A stretch of 64,000 nt of DNA from Aliidiomarina halalkaliphila (GCF_007096385.1 NZ_VJWL01000001.1:434001-498000); one strand, 5' to 3'. Counted from the stretch's first letter, positions 18,457 to 28,005 are shown. Numbers and translations are program-made. Notes: generated by a model not told the origin, from the sequence alone.

Positions 18457-19749
18457 ATGTACACTCCGAACTCGACATTTGGCGTTCGCATCTACAGCGC
18501 ACTGCTTTATCTTTTTACACCTTTGATTTTGCTTTATTTTGGCTGGCAAAGTAGGAAAAATCCAGATTATCGCGGACGGATGGGTGAGCGTTTTGCACGG
18601 CAAGTGATTCCTCAGGAAGCCCGCGGTGCAATAATGTTTCACTGCGTTTCCGTGGGTGAGTTTATGGCGGCGCGTCCGCTTATTGAACGCTTTTTGAACG
18701 ATGGTTCGGATCGTCCCGTGGTGATTACCTGTATGACGCCGACAGCCTCTGATCTGGTGCGGACGATCTTTGCTGACAAGGTGTACCATTGTTATCTGCC
18801 GTTGGATCTTCCAACAGTGATGAAACGTTTTCTAAAAGCCCTGCAACCGAGAGCGGTGGTTATCCTTGAAACCGAACTATGGCCTAACTTAGTACTCCAA
18901 AGTCGCGCGTTAGATATTCCGGTGGCCCTCGTGAATGGACGTATGTCGGAGCAATCTGCGCGGGGATATATTCGTCTATCCTGGCTGTTTAAGCCGGTGT
19001 GGGCAGCATTATCGTACTGCGCGGCGCAAACGGATGTCGCGGCTGAGCGCTTTTTAGATATTGGCGTGCGCCCCGAAGCATTAGATATCGCAGGGAATCT
19101 AAAGTTTGATATTCATGTTCCGCCGAGCACTCGAGATGACGTAAGTGAATTCAAGGCACTGTTAGGTAATCGCCCCGTTGTCACAGCCGGGAGCACCCAC
19201 GACGGGGAAGAAACCCAGTTGCTCGATGCATTTCGCCGTATTTTACCGAGCAAACCACGCACATTATTGATCCTAGTTCCGCGCCATCTAGAACGATTTG
19301 ATGAGGTCGCGAAGAAGCTGGATGCCAGCGGACTGCGCTATGTGCGCCGAAGCAGTGGACGACCGATAACTGAAGATACGCAAGTACTGCTCGCGGATAG
19401 TATGGGTGAGCTGTTAATTTGGTATGGGTTAGCCACCGTTGCATTTGTCGGCGGTTCCTTAATAGAGCGGGGCGGGCACAACCCTCTTGAGCCCATGGCG
19501 TTTGGCGTTCCTGTTATATCAGGGCGCCATATTTTCAATTTTTCTGAGATTTATCAGCAATTAGATCAACGTCAAGCTGTACGCTGGGTCGATGATGCCG
19601 ATAGCCTGTACGCGACTTTAAGTGGACTGTTGACTACGATTGAAACAGCGCAACGACTTGGGGCGCAAGCCCAACAGTTATTTTCCCAACATCGAGGCGC
19701 CACGGCCCGAATGAAATCGCGGGTTGAGCAGTTGGTTAGCAATACATAA
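18457..19749 (+). CDS. waaA: 3-deoxy-D-manno-octulosonic acid (Kdo) transferase
   Basis: 430 residues, the normal length for WaaA. An N-terminal membrane anchor (about 10-27) precedes RGRMGERFARQ and the catalytic Glu in HCVSVGEFMA; the C-terminal GT-B domain has ERGGHNPLEPMAFGVPV. It adds Kdo residues to the lipid A precursor at the inner face of the inner membrane. It is divergent from ybhK and followed after 15 bp by a DUF192 lipoprotein gene. The number of Kdo residues added cannot be told from sequence. Confidence 0.96.
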   Translation: MYTPNSTFGVRIYSALLYLFTPLILLYFGWQSRKNPDYRGRMGERFARQVIPQEARGAIMFHCVSVGEFMAARPLIERFLNDGSDRPVVITCMTPTASDLVRTIFADKVYHCYLPLDLPTVMKRFLKALQPRAVVILETELWPNLVLQSRALDIPVALVNGRMSEQSARGYIRLSWLFKPVWAALSYCAAQTDVAAERFLDIGVRPEALDIAGNLKFDIHVPPSTRDDVSEFKALLGNRPVVTAGSTHDGEETQLLDAFRRILPSKPRTLLILVPRHLERFDEVAKKLDASGLRYVRRSSGRPITEDTQVLLADSMGELLIWYGLATVAFVGGSLIERGGHNPLEPMAFGVPVISGRHIFNFSEIYQQLDQRQAVRWVDDADSLYATLSGLLTTIETAQRLGAQAQQLFSQHRGATARMKSRVEQLVSNT

Positions 19750-19764
19750 CGGAGAGTGCAGGAG

Positions 19765-20328
19765 ATGGCAACCAAACAGTCAATGCTAGCCCTTACGGTG
19801 ATTGCCGCAAGTCTGCTCAGCGCTTGTGTAAAAGCGGAAACGCCCGCAACAGACGCGCTATTTCCAGCATGCTTGAAAGGGGCTGAATCCGCTGTAGCAC
19901 AACCGCTGGCGCTTGAACTTGCACTTACCGCAAATGAACGTAGCAGGGGCTTGATGCATCGTGAATCATTACCTGAAACACAGGGCATGCTATTTGTGTA
20001 TCCAGACACGCAATACTTAAGCTTTTGGATGTATAACACGCGTATACCTCTGGATATTGCTTACTTGAATCACGATTTCGAGATCATGGAAATTCAGGCC
20101 ATGGCCCCTTGCACATCGGCGCTTTCATCCTTGTGTCCTTCTTATCCGGCGTCGCAACCCGTGATGATGGCGTTAGAAGTGAATCAGGGCCAATTTGCGA
20201 ATTGGGGTGTCAGCGTGGGGGACAGGCTCTATAATGCAAGCTGTGAGTCACCGCTAGAGGTATCCGAGTTATGGTCATTCAGGAACGAATCGGCAACACA
20301 AACATCCGCACAGGAACAGGGGCAATGA
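19765..20328 (+). CDS. DUF192 family lipoprotein
   Basis: 187 residues from the ATG at 19765 (CGGAGAG about 8 bases upstream); the in-frame GTG at 19756 lies inside that ribosome-binding site and is rejected. The signal ends in a perfect lipobox, LSAC (Cys21). The DUF192 core has RGLMHRESLPETQGMLFVY and SFWMYNTRIPLDIAY. The molecular role of the family is unknown. It contains extra cysteines in the C-terminal half (CTSALSSLC and a later Cys) that could form disulfides in the periplasm. Its stop overlaps the next start (ATGA). Confidence 0.9.
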   Translation: MATKQSMLALTVIAASLLSACVKAETPATDALFPACLKGAESAVAQPLALELALTANERSRGLMHRESLPETQGMLFVYPDTQYLSFWMYNTRIPLDIAYLNHDFEIMEIQAMAPCTSALSSLCPSYPASQPVMMALEVNQGQFANWGVSVGDRLYNASCESPLEVSELWSFRNESATQTSAQEQGQ

Positions 20329-20732
20329 CCTTTGGATTTAGGCTATCTGGTCAGGTGTTATTGCCGATAACTATGGGGATGGCTCTCATTCTTGGGGGCT
20401 GCACCACCACTGAGCCGGTGCAACAGCAACCTGTCAATCAATCAACACCACAAACCCAAACACCGACCCGTTCGGGAGCGCCAAACTTGGGGCAGCTCAC
20501 TTATCAAAACGCTGAATTTCATTTGATTGTAAACCGAACCACCATGAGCGATGTGCAACGCTGGTGGGGTCCTGCCCATGGTCGTGGTCATAGCGGTGAA
20601 TTTCTATTTTTAAATTACACGGATGTCTTGCACGATAACGAACGCAGTCGGATGCTTATGATGACCCTTTATTTCTCCCCGCAGGGAGTCTTACAAGATT
20701 ATGACCTGCAAATCCATGAGTTCGCAAAATAA
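20325..20732 (+). CDS. Small lipoprotein with BamE/SmpA-like pattern
   Basis: 135 residues from ATG 20325, which overlaps the DUF192 stop by 4 bp; an in-frame start at 20271 lies inside that gene and lacks support. The lipobox is LGGC (Cys26), followed by a low-complexity Gln/Thr/Pro linker (about 28-57). The globular part begins LTYQNAEFHLIVNRTTMSDV and contains WWGPAHGRG, which recalls the turn G-x-T-x-x-x-V-x-x-x-x-G-x-P of BamE/SmpA-like domains. That resemblance is by eye only. It is probably outer-membrane anchored and translated with the DUF192 protein. No function can be assigned. Confidence 0.8.
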   Translation: MTFGFRLSGQVLLPITMGMALILGGCTTTEPVQQQPVNQSTPQTQTPTRSGAPNLGQLTYQNAEFHLIVNRTTMSDVQRWWGPAHGRGHSGEFLFLNYTDVLHDNERSRMLMMTLYFSPQGVLQDYDLQIHEFAK

Positions 20733-20797
20733 ACGAAGTATGAATGGGTTAGTCTTGTATTTGTTTCCTAAATGTAATTTAAAAGTGAGTTAATGTA

Positions 20798-21337
20798 ATG
20801 GATGTTTGGATCCAGTTCTTCGGCGCTGCGGCGCTGGTAATGAACTTTATCGGCTACCGCCAAGAGACGGTGAATGGCTATCGGTTTGTCACTGCGTTCG
20901 CGTTGGCGTTTTTAAGCGTCCATTTCTTTATGCTTGGGGCGATGGCGGCAGGTATTGGTCTCGCCATCGGCGCGGTGCGTAATATCGTCGCCATGCGTTA
21001 TCAAAGCATGCCGGTGTTACTTGGTTTCGTATTGATCAACGTGATCTTCTGCTTGATTGAGTGGTTTATCCTAAATAACCCAGCGACTTTATTTATTGCC
21101 TACACCGCGTCGCTTATTTTTACGGTGGGTTCGGTGATTCTGAAAAGCGCAGATACCATTCGTAAATGGTTTATCCTGGCCGAATCATTGATGTTTATCT
21201 ACGCACTGCTCGTGTTCTCGCCTTTTGGCATGTTGTTTAACCTCAGTAATCTCACGAGTATTTTCTTAAAATTGCGTAGTGATCGACGCCGGGTACAATC
21301 AGAACAGGAATTGCATAAATCGGCGAATCAAGACTAA
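20798..21337 (+). CDS. YgjV family inner membrane protein
   Basis: A 179-residue membrane protein with about six hydrophobic helices and a basic C-terminal tail, matching the YgjV (Imp-YgjV) family in length and in the segments IGYRQETVNGYRFV and GAVRNIVAMRY. The function of the family is not established. It stands alone, 66 bp after the small lipoprotein gene and 120 bp before the M13 peptidase gene. Confidence 0.82.
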   Translation: MDVWIQFFGAAALVMNFIGYRQETVNGYRFVTAFALAFLSVHFFMLGAMAAGIGLAIGAVRNIVAMRYQSMPVLLGFVLINVIFCLIEWFILNNPATLFIAYTASLIFTVGSVILKSADTIRKWFILAESLMFIYALLVFSPFGMLFNLSNLTSIFLKLRSDRRRVQSEQELHKSANQD

Positions 21338-21457
21338 GTCGCTGTTGGCGACTGGTCGCAGCCTGTGTTCGTTTAACCGCTGCCAAGTTGTAAAGCGGGT
21401 AGGGATTGGCGACACTCATTCATGAACCGTTATATAACGACAAAAACAGGAACTTCC

Positions 21458-23512
21458 ATGAAACATCTTTCAACTGTGGCAATCAGTGTGGCACTCGCAC
21501 TAGGCCTAGCGGCGTGCTCAGACGCGCCCCGTAGCACCGTAGAAACTGAACAAGCACAACAGCAAACGGTTTCCGGTATTGAATTACACAATATGGACAC
21601 TTCTGTGCGTCCACAAGATAACTTCTTCCGCTATGTAAATGGTGGTTGGTTAGCAAATACCGAAATCCCAAGTGATCGTGCACGTTGGGGCAGTTTTGAT
21701 GAACTGCGTGAAGCAGCGGAAGAGCATGTACAAGCCATTGTGCAGGAATTCGCTGCAGTAGATGCGGAAGCAGGCTCGAATCAACAAAAAATTGGCGACT
21801 TGTATCGTTCTTATATGGATGAGGAGCGCATCGAGTCTCTAGGTTTATCACCACTTTCTGCTGACTTCGAAACCATCGCGGCCCTTTCCAGCCACGATGA
21901 GCTAGTTCGCTACTGGGGCGAGCAACAACGCTACCGTGCGGGAACCCCGTTTGCTATTTTTGTTGGCCAGGATCAAATGCAATCAGACCAGCATATCACA
22001 GCGATTTCCCAGTCAGGTTTGGGTTTGCCAGACCGTGAATACTATTTAGCCAGCGATGATCGAAATGCTCAGATCCGCAGTGCCTACACCGATTTTATCG
22101 CGACCTTGTGGGACGCGGCGGAATGGGAAGGCGGTGAAGAAGCCGCACAGCGCATTCTTGCAGTAGAGACGGCGATTGCTGAACATCATTGGACACGCAT
22201 ACAAAACCGCGATCGTTTAGCGACATACAACAAGCTGACTATTGCAGAACTGAATGAGGTTGCTCCAGGTTTAGCTTGGGATCAGGTGTTCGCCCACGCA
22301 GGTTTAGAAATTGACGAAGTAGTGGTTCGTCAGCCCGCATATCTCACAAGCTTTGCGGCTATGTATCAAGATATCTCAGTGGAAGAGTGGCAGGATTATT
22401 TACGCTTCCATACCCTGCGTTCGGCGGCGAGTATGTTACCAGAGGCGTTTGCGTCAGCCAGTTTTGATTTCTACGGACGCACTTTACAAGGCTTGCAGGA
22501 ACAGCGTAGCCGCGAACGCTTAGCGGTAAGCACCGTTGAGAGCGTATTGGGCTTTATGGTTGGGGAAGAGTATGTAGCGCGCCACTATCAGCCAGAAGCC
22601 GAAGTACGGATGGCGGAAATGGTCGACAATATTCTGGTTGCCTTTGGCGAAGCTATTGATGACTTGGATTGGATGACTGAAGAAACCAAACAAGAAGCGC
22701 ATGCGAAACTTGCGACCTTTAATACCAAAATTGGTTATCCCGAAGTATGGCGTGATTACGATTGCGTCACGATCGATAGCACAGATTTAGTTGGCAATAT
22801 GCGTCGCGCTGCTTCATGTGAATACGACCGCAATATTGCACGTTTAGGTCAAGAGGTTGATCCTACCGATTGGGGTATGACGCCACAAACCGTGAACGCC
22901 TATTACCGTGCAACCATGAACGAAATTGTGTTTCCCGCGGCAATTCTTCAGCCACCGTTCTTTAATGTCGATGCAGATGACGCTGTGAATTATGGCGCTA
23001 TCGGTGCAGTGATTGGCCACGAGATCGTACATGGCTTTGATGATCAGGGACGTCGCTCTGATGGTGAAGGAAATCTACGTGACTGGTGGAGCCCGGTAGA
23101 TGAAGAACGCTTCCGTGCTCGGGCCGACCTAATGGTTGAACAGTTCAATGCCTTTAACCCGATTGATGACCTGCACTTGCAAGGCGCACTGATGTTGGGT
23201 GAAAACATTGCTGATCTCGGTGGCTTGAATGTGGCTCTGCGTGCGTATCGGAACTCCTTGGAAGGAAATGAAGCGCCAGAGATTGATGGCTTTACCGGTG
23301 AACAGCGGTTCTTTGCCGGGTGGGGCCAAATCTGGCGGATTAAATTCCGCGATGAAGCCCTGCGTCGTCAAGTGATTGTGGGCCCACATTCACCGGGTAA
23401 ATATCGCGTGCTGGGACCATTATCAAATATGCCTGAATTCTACGAAGCCTATGGTGTAGAAGCAGGAGATCCAATGTATCGCGATGAGGAAGTTCGCGTT
23501 AAAATTTGGTAA
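21458..23512 (+). CDS. M13 family metallopeptidase lipoprotein (neprilysin/PepO type)
   Basis: 684 residues from ATG 21458 (AGGAA 7 bases upstream); the frame opens 12 codons earlier without a good site. A signal with lipobox LAAC (Cys20) makes it an envelope lipoprotein. The N-terminal M13 domain starts near PQDNFFRYVNGGWL. Zinc ligands are His521 and His525 in HEIVH, with catalytic Glu522, and Glu582 in ENIADLGG (Asp586 supports the site). Family members cut peptides of up to about 40 residues, so it would degrade oligopeptides in the periplasm. A strong terminator follows. No catalytic residue is missing. Confidence 0.95.
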   Translation: MKHLSTVAISVALALGLAACSDAPRSTVETEQAQQQTVSGIELHNMDTSVRPQDNFFRYVNGGWLANTEIPSDRARWGSFDELREAAEEHVQAIVQEFAAVDAEAGSNQQKIGDLYRSYMDEERIESLGLSPLSADFETIAALSSHDELVRYWGEQQRYRAGTPFAIFVGQDQMQSDQHITAISQSGLGLPDREYYLASDDRNAQIRSAYTDFIATLWDAAEWEGGEEAAQRILAVETAIAEHHWTRIQNRDRLATYNKLTIAELNEVAPGLAWDQVFAHAGLEIDEVVVRQPAYLTSFAAMYQDISVEEWQDYLRFHTLRSAASMLPEAFASASFDFYGRTLQGLQEQRSRERLAVSTVESVLGFMVGEEYVARHYQPEAEVRMAEMVDNILVAFGEAIDDLDWMTEETKQEAHAKLATFNTKIGYPEVWRDYDCVTIDSTDLVGNMRRAASCEYDRNIARLGQEVDPTDWGMTPQTVNAYYRATMNEIVFPAAILQPPFFNVDADDAVNYGAIGAVIGHEIVHGFDDQGRRSDGEGNLRDWWSPVDEERFRARADLMVEQFNAFNPIDDLHLQGALMLGENIADLGGLNVALRAYRNSLEGNEAPEIDGFTGEQRFFAGWGQIWRIKFRDEALRRQVIVGPHSPGKYRVLGPLSNMPEFYEAYGVEAGDPMYRDEEVRVKIW

Positions 23513-23533
23513 TTGCCAAAACCACATACGAAC

Positions 23534-23562
23534 AACGCCGGCAACTATGCCGGCGTTTTTTT
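23534..23562 (+). terminator. Terminator after the M13 peptidase
   Basis: A 10-bp stem (23534-23543 with 23548-23557, AACGCCGGCA/TGCCGGCGTT) is followed by seven T. The ltaE ribosome-binding site begins right after it, so ltaE needs its own promoter or read-through. Confidence 0.9.
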
Positions 23563-23573
23563 AGGAGACGCGG

Positions 23574-24596
23574 ATGAAGCGGATTGATTTACGTAGCGAT
23601 ACAGTCACGCAGCCTACGCCTGAGATGCGTAAAGCAATGGCGCAAGCCGCCACCGGTGACGATGTATACGGGGAAGACCCAAGTGTGAACGCGCTAGAAC
23701 AGCGGGTTGCAGAGCTTACGGGGAAGGAGGCTGGGTTGTTATGCGCGAGCGGCACGCAAAGTAATCTGATCGCCTTGCTGAGCCACTGTCAGCGGGGCGA
23801 CGAATATCTTGTTGGTGAAGAGTACCATACGTACCGTTACGAAGCCGGAGGTGCTGCTGTGCTTGGCGGGATCGTACCTCAGACCCTCGCCATCGATACG
23901 GATGGTACTGTGGCCTTGGCGGCGCTGGAGAGCAAGATCAAAGCCAAGGATCCACATTTTCCGAGAACACGGCTTATCGCGTTAGAGAATACCCATACGG
24001 GCAAAGTGATGCCAACGGGCTATACCGCGTCTGTACGCGCCTTGGCAGACCGAAAAGGGCTGCAGGTGCATCTTGACGGGGCACGGTTGTTTAATGCCCA
24101 TATAGCCACTGGTGAGGCGATTTCGTCATTGTGTGCACCGATGGATTCCGTTTCCATTTGCTTTTCAAAAGGCTTGGGTACACCCATAGGCTCGGTCTTA
24201 GTGGGTTCTGAAGCTCTGATTGCACAAGGGCGGCGCTGGCGCAAGATGCTCGGCGGCGGGATGCGCCAAGCTGGTATCATTGCTGCGGCCATGGATTTTG
24301 CCCTAGACCATCATGTTGAACGACTGCAGCAAGACCATGAGCACGCGCAACGCTTGGCTCTCGGTCTCGCTGATATTGAGGGAATCCAGGTGGAACCGGT
24401 ACAAACCAATATGGTGTACCTGAATTTTAGTGACCCGAATCAGGCCACGAATGTACATCGCTCACTCAAGGAGAGGGGAATTCTCGTACCTAATGCGGCG
24501 CGCATGCGCTTAGTGACGCATCTTGATGTGAGTGCTGGAGATGTCGAACAGGTGGTGGCATCTTTTCGTGAATTGCTGGTTAGCAAGCGAACGTGA
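23574..24596 (+). CDS. ltaE: Low-specificity L-threonine aldolase
   Basis: A 340-residue PLP enzyme of fold type I. It splits L-threonine or L-allo-threonine into glycine and acetaldehyde. The start [18 protein letters not shown] is characteristic, and the PLP lysine is Lys199 in [25 protein letters not shown] and [10 protein letters not shown] are further family blocks. The GGAG ribosome-binding site sits directly after the M13 terminator, about 7 bases from the ATG. Confidence 0.95.
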   Translation: MKRIDLRSDTVTQPTPEMRKAMAQAATGDDVYGEDPSVNALEQRVAELTGKEAGLLCASGTQSNLIALLSHCQRGDEYLVGEEYHTYRYEAGGAAVLGGIVPQTLAIDTDGTVALAALESKIKAKDPHFPRTRLIALENTHTGKVMPTGYTASVRALADRKGLQVHLDGARLFNAHIATGEAISSLCAPMDSVSICFSKGLGTPIGSVLVGSEALIAQGRRWRKMLGGGMRQAGIIAAAMDFALDHHVERLQQDHEHAQRLALGLADIEGIQVEPVQTNMVYLNFSDPNQATNVHRSLKERGILVPNAARMRLVTHLDVSAGDVEQVVASFRELLVSKRT

Positions 24597-24691
24597 CAGC
24601 CTTAAAATCCTGCTGCGAGTGAAGAGGAAGATAGGTCACTGTATATTGGGGCGGAATTGGGGCGGTCAAATAGGGGATAAACCCCAGGCAC

Positions 24692-24718
24692 AAAAAAACC
24701 TGTTATAAAACAGGTTTT
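24692..24718 (-). terminator. Terminator of tRNA-Pro
   Basis: The stem AAAACCTGTT (24695-24704) pairs with AACAGGTTTT (24709-24718). Read leftward it follows the tRNA 3' end by 4 bases and ends in a T run. Confidence 0.9.
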
Positions 24719-24722
24719 TAAT

Positions 24723-24799
24723 TGGTCGGCGTGACTGGATTTGAACCAGCGACCCCTGACACCCCATGACAGTGCGCTACCAAGCTGCGCCACACGCCG
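24723..24799 (-). tRNA. tRNA-Pro (anticodon GGG)
   Basis: 77 nt including an encoded CCA. The acceptor stem is CGGCGTG/CACGCCG, the D-loop region is GCGCAGCTTGGTAGCGC, the T-loop is GGTTCAAATCC, and the anticodon loop is ATGGGGT, giving GGG. It closely resembles E. coli proL and decodes CCC/CCU. It lies downstream of yejM on the same strand. Confidence 0.96.
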
Positions 24800-24811
24800 A
24801 CCGCAGCGCGT

Positions 24812-24839
24812 ATGTTACTCGGTTGAAGAAAAATGGCAA
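24812..24839 (-). promoter_or_regulatory. Candidate sigma-70 promoter of tRNA-Pro
   Basis: Read leftward: TTGCCA (24839-24834), a 16-bp spacer, TAACAT (24817-24812), then a GC-rich discriminator and the tRNA 12 bases later. Confidence 0.45.
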
Positions 24840-24906
24840 GTGGCAAAGCAGGGAAAAGCACACGACTGGCTCTTTTTTAAGCAATGCTAAGCTATATGGT
24901 TCGGCG

Positions 24907-26523
24907 TTACTCCACTTGATTGCCAAATCGCTGCAAATCGCGCAATGCTTGGATAAATACGGGCGTAGCCGGAACCCCTCCCGGTACTAACTCACCTCGG
25001 TCATTATAGAGTTGTAATTCTCCATTTTGGTCAAGGATAGTGAGCTGATGCCCTTCAAACAGGTAGATAAAAGGCCGAATGCTTTGCGCGCGCGGGTAAA
25101 CTCGTTCGCTACTGAGCATGTTGCGACCCATAGTAAAGGCCGAAAACTCGTCGGTGCACGACATATAAAACGACAGTATCGTCGGCATAATGTCATCGAG
25201 GTGGGTGAGATCCCGGTTGGCAAGCGGGATGCCAAACGTCCACATCGGCACTTGCACCCGATCCGGCGCTGCGACATTGAGCTCAAGGGGTTGCACATGG
25301 GCATTGACCAAGCCGGTAATGAGGATACGAATATCCCGCTGTTCCCGCAGGGCTAACACTTCCTCGATCACGTCTGCCGCATCGTCGGCGGCGACAAAGC
25401 GTACCAACACCCCATCCACTTGCTGGTTAAGTTGCTGACTGCTTTGCAGGTGTTCGTGCAGAAACTCAGGGAAATGAGAGCGATCATAGTGTTCGCTATG
25501 CTGCATCACAAAAGGTGTGTTGTAGTCGGCCATGACACGCCAATACGCCGGCTTTAAGTTCTGGTCAAATAGGCTTTCTTTGTATAGGTCTGGTATTCCA
25601 TAGAGCAGGCTAAATAGGGCGGATTCTTGTGCACGATGACCAAGATGGGTACCGGTAAACTCAGTCAGTTCAGGAATGTGCTGATTAATCTGGATGCGCA
25701 ACTCTGGGCTGATCTGATCAAAGGCAATAATCACGGTTTGCCCGGGTTGCGCTTCACGAGCACACAACAATGGTGCCTGCGGATAGTTAACCGCTAGGGT
25801 TTCGTCTCCAGTAAGTCGCTCCCGCTGGCTCTGATAGCGTTCTACAGTAATCCAACCATGTCGAGCCATGAGGGTTTTTGCGGTGGTTGGATAGGATAAT
25901 GGAAATAAATCATCTTGCTGGGTAATGGGCGTGTAAAGCACCGCGTCGGCCCAAATATGGGTGCTGTGACTGGCGAGGAAACTCATAATAAAAACGGCAA
26001 TGACCGGTTTTGAGTAACGCCCTTTCTGTAAGCTATCGAGGCGTTTCCAACTGATATTAGCTAATACCAACTGACTGCCAAAAATGAACAGAAAGGCAAA
26101 GATGATCAGAGCAAGTAGGAGGAAACTCCCGCCGGCCAATAAGTTTTCTGCATCGCTAGCAAGCTGTGCCAGTGAATAGGTGTTTAGATGAAAGCCGTAG
26201 CTGCGGAAAAATACCACATCAAAGAGCAGGGCAAATACACCAATGGTTGCGATAACTGCGGCATAGCCGCGCAGCACGCGTGAAAATGGAAGTAATATGC
26301 AAAACGGAAAGAGCAATACGATAAAGATAACAAAGGGCAGGAATGCAAAATGGCCTAACCAACTAATGAGTAGATAACCGGCAGCGGGCCAGGTTTCCGC
26401 TGGCAATGCGGTTTCAACATAGAGCAAGCCGATGAGTAGGCACAGAATAATATTCCAAAAGGTAAACCAGTGCCCCCAGCTGACAAGTCGTGCGATGCGG
26501 TCTCGATGTTGATTTTTACCCAT
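24907..26523 (-). CDS. yejM: YejM/LapC (PbgA) family inner membrane protein, DUF3413
   Basis: 538 residues, somewhat shorter than E. coli YejM (586). The N-terminal region (to about 190) has five hydrophobic helices beginning with LVSWGHWFTFWNIILCLLIG, and FRSYGFHLNTYSL leads to the periplasmic domain with a sulfatase/alkaline-phosphatase-like fold. In E. coli this protein senses lipopolysaccharide and, with LapB and FtsH, controls LpxC stability; the periplasmic domain is not an active hydrolase. It lies 39 bp after yejL on the same strand, the usual yejLM pair, with yejK divergent. Confidence 0.93.
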   Translation of the reverse strand: MGKNQHRDRIARLVSWGHWFTFWNIILCLLIGLLYVETALPAETWPAAGYLLISWLGHFAFLPFVIFIVLLFPFCILLPFSRVLRGYAAVIATIGVFALLFDVVFFRSYGFHLNTYSLAQLASDAENLLAGGSFLLLALIIFAFLFIFGSQLVLANISWKRLDSLQKGRYSKPVIAVFIMSFLASHSTHIWADAVLYTPITQQDDLFPLSYPTTAKTLMARHGWITVERYQSQRERLTGDETLAVNYPQAPLLCAREAQPGQTVIIAFDQISPELRIQINQHIPELTEFTGTHLGHRAQESALFSLLYGIPDLYKESLFDQNLKPAYWRVMADYNTPFVMQHSEHYDRSHFPEFLHEHLQSSQQLNQQVDGVLVRFVAADDAADVIEEVLALREQRDIRILITGLVNAHVQPLELNVAAPDRVQVPMWTFGIPLANRDLTHLDDIMPTILSFYMSCTDEFSAFTMGRNMLSSERVYPRAQSIRPFIYLFEGHQLTILDQNGELQLYNDRGELVPGGVPATPVFIQALRDLQRFGNQVE

Positions 26524-26562
26524 GATGTTGTGATTCCAAGCCTGTGTTTATTGTTAGAGTCA

Positions 26563-26787
26563 TCAGGAATCTTGATGTGTCACTGACTGTAGCAGAATTT
26601 GCCCGAATTGTCGGGCGACCGCTTCACGTTTTTCTGCCGGTACGTGCGCATTCAGGATATGGGTGGTGACATTGCCTAATGTCATCAGGGCTAAATCCCG
26701 CGGGGCTTCGTCTTTGGCGAGAATCTCGAGGATCTCGTCCATGAGGCGTTCTTGGCGAGCAACGTCATATTTTGAAATGATTGGCAT
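26563..26787 (-). CDS. yejL: YejL family protein (DUF1414)
   Basis: 74 residues starting MPIISKYDVARQERLMDEIL; this start has AGAGAG upstream and matches the family, while a longer frame to 26862 does not. A small helical cytoplasmic protein of unknown function, always next to yejM. Divergent from yejK, 73 bp between starts. Confidence 0.92.
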   Translation of the reverse strand: MPIISKYDVARQERLMDEILEILAKDEAPRDLALMTLGNVTTHILNAHVPAEKREAVARQFGQILLQSVTHQDS

Positions 26788-26860
26788 TCGGCTCTCTCTA
26801 GCAACGTGATAGACTAAACGCAGTTTATCATAAATCAGATAGTTGCATAGCGAGAGGCCC

Positions 26861-27922
26861 ATGAATCTGACGGTTACAGCCAGTATTGTTCATCATGTCT
26901 ACCAAGATCCCGACGGTAAATTTGGCTTGCGGTTTTCACCCGCTGCCTTGAATGTTGATGCGGAAGTCACCACCTTACTGCAGGAATTAAATCAGGTATA
27001 CAATGCAAAACCCGCCAAAGGCTACGCCAGTTTTGTGGGTATTGATGAGTTACAGGATGATACCAGCAGCCATAGCGATGACGTAATCCCGGAACCGCGT
27101 TTTGTGAAACTATTGGATGATTGGTTGCACGAAAATACGTCGTTTGTAGATTTTTCAAAGGAAGTGGCCAACCTGCTGCAAGAAGAACTGACAAAGTATG
27201 CTTTTACAGATTCTGGGTTTTTGCTGCTCTCGGATTACGAGCACAGTGGTGACCGTTTCCTCGTGGTAAGCTTTTTGCCCGTACGCGAGGGTGTCATGGT
27301 TCAGCCGGATTTGAGCGTGCATAAATCGGCTCAGTTAGATATCACAAAAATTCAGCTAGCAGCGCGAATTAATCTCACCGAATACCAAGCCAAGATGGGT
27401 GATAGCTATTATGTGTCATTCATTAAAGGCCGTGCAGGCCGCAAGGTCAGTGAGTTTTTCCTCGATTTTCTCGGTTGCAAAGAACGAGTGAATTCAAAAG
27501 CGAGTACCCGTCACTTAGTGGATACGGTGCAAGCCTTGGTGAAGGAAACAGAGCTTGAAGAAGAAAGTGCTCACGCCATGCGTCGTGAAGTCTATGACTA
27601 TTGCGGCGAGCGTTGGCAGCAAGGCGAACACGTGAGTATGGAAGGGCTCGAAAGCCGCCTTACCGAAAAAGGTGCGCCGTCGTTAAAAGCATTTACTCAA
27701 GATAAAGGGGTAGAGCTTCCTGAACAGTTTCCCGCGGATCGCGCAAGTTTGCGTCAGTTGATTAAATTCCAAGGGCAAGGCGGCGGCTTGAGTGTTGCCT
27801 TTGATCAAACCATGTTCGGTCAGCGGGTGAGCTATGATGCGGATACAGATACCTTAACGATTAAAGGAACACCGCCGAATTTACGGGATCAATTACGCCG
27901 GTATTTAGGTCACAACGATTAA
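26861..27922 (+). CDS. yejK: Nucleoid-associated protein YejK (NdpA)
   Basis: 353 residues from ATG 26861 (GAGAGG upstream); a TTG at 26843 would add six residues and is not favoured. The 37-kDa nucleoid-associated protein family is recognisable from LLLSDYEHSGDRFLVVSFLP, YYVSFIKGRAGRKVSEFFLDFLGC and the C-terminal SYDADTDTLTIKGTPPNLRD. It binds DNA and is reported to interact with topoisomerase IV and gyrase. A strong terminator follows immediately. Confidence 0.94.
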   Translation: MNLTVTASIVHHVYQDPDGKFGLRFSPAALNVDAEVTTLLQELNQVYNAKPAKGYASFVGIDELQDDTSSHSDDVIPEPRFVKLLDDWLHENTSFVDFSKEVANLLQEELTKYAFTDSGFLLLSDYEHSGDRFLVVSFLPVREGVMVQPDLSVHKSAQLDITKIQLAARINLTEYQAKMGDSYYVSFIKGRAGRKVSEFFLDFLGCKERVNSKASTRHLVDTVQALVKETELEEESAHAMRREVYDYCGERWQQGEHVSMEGLESRLTEKGAPSLKAFTQDKGVELPEQFPADRASLRQLIKFQGQGGGLSVAFDQTMFGQRVSYDADTDTLTIKGTPPNLRDQLRRYLGHND

Positions 27923-27930
27923 TAGACATA

Positions 27931-27960
27931 AAAAATGCCAGCGTTTGCTGGCATTTTTTT
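27931..27960 (+). terminator. Terminator of yejK
   Basis: A 12-bp stem, 27931-27942 with 27947-27958 (AAAAATGCCAGC/GCTGGCATTTTT), loop GTTT, followed by T. Symmetry suggests it may act on both strands and also stop cspD transcripts. Confidence 0.9.
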
Positions 27961-28005
27961 ATTTGTCTACCGAGAAGGAAGACAAAGCAGAACGGTAAGC
28001 CGTCG

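Noticed and set aside
24602-24793. 63-codon minus-strand frame over tRNA-Pro
   Set aside because: The peptide is only the tRNA sequence read as protein, a common spurious annotation.
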